Origin: a bacterium
GTDB taxonomy: Bacteria > Zixibacteria > MSB-5A5 > GN15 > FEB-12
DNA: 47,841 bases
Direction: 5' to 3'
NCBI GenBank assembly: GCA_030605565.1
Contig: JAUWIB010000074.1
Span: 1 to 47,841 of the forward strand
Part shown: positions 47,773 to 47,841 of the stretch, one piece after another
Position numbering within the stretch: position 1 is the stretch's first letter
Layout of the letters: every line of letters starts with the position of its first letter
Program-made: the position numbers and the translations under genes
The notes under the pieces: model-generated
Database searches by the model: none
Told to the model about the DNA's origin: nothing
What the model saw: the letters and a program-made list of their open reading frames with translations, nothing else

Positions 47773-47841
47773 GTGGTCGGCGTATGTCCCGGTGCACCGA
47801 CAACTTTTCGGGGTGAACGTGGTAGACGAGGACGTCCACCG
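47773..47841. repeat. Second copy of the 69-bp two-hairpin dispersed repeat; may continue past the window
   Basis: GTGGTCGGCGTATGTCCCGGTGCACCGACAACTTTTCGGGGTGAACGTGGTAGACGAGGACGTCCACCG vs 9281-9349, 6 mismatches in 69. Confidence 0.88.

Noticed and set aside
1-47841. tRNA or rRNA genes, prophage or transposase genes
   Set aside because: None recognised by eye on either strand; a tRNAscan-SE/Infernal run would be needed to exclude tRNAs formally.

Overview
This 47.8 kb window looks like an uncultured-type bacterial chromosome, possibly FCB/Zixibacteria-like. That taxonomic guess is inference, from dockerin-bearing lipoproteins, FlgD-like C-terminal tails and structured intergenic repeats. Nearly all genes are on the minus strand. 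The exceptions are a small lipoprotein gene and a complete plus-strand SUF Fe-S assembly operon (Rrf2 regulator, sufC, sufB, sufD, Rieske ferredoxin, sufS, sufU, sufT-like; 13.1-19.6 kb). Other recognisable genes are: an MXAN_6640-like metalloprotease truncated by the window edge and missed by the ORF track; PHP phosphoesterase; fused formiminotransferase-cyclodeaminase; a deoxyhypusine synthase-like protein; DUF3108; LMW phosphatase; Sua5; a SPOR lipoprotein; mannose-1-P guanylyltransferase; IorAB; FabL-like SDR; LipB; a stand-alone E2; NadA; a peroxiredoxin/rubredoxin/ferritin cassette; GltX; an ADP-forming acyl-CoA synthetase; and PPDK with unusual lysine-rich tails. The standout is 36.4-47.6 kb: a 12-gene, co-directional, tightly coupled operon made of three tandem, diverged copies of a four-gene membrane module (Fn3+DUF6754-like protein; multi-TM protein C; TM-soluble-TM protein B; multi-TM protein A). 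It has a candidate sigma70-like promoter and a strong intrinsic terminator. I know of no described function for it, and it is the best candidate for an undescribed system. Several structured intergenic repeats are also present, including a 69-bp two-hairpin element at 9.28 kb that recurs at the window end.
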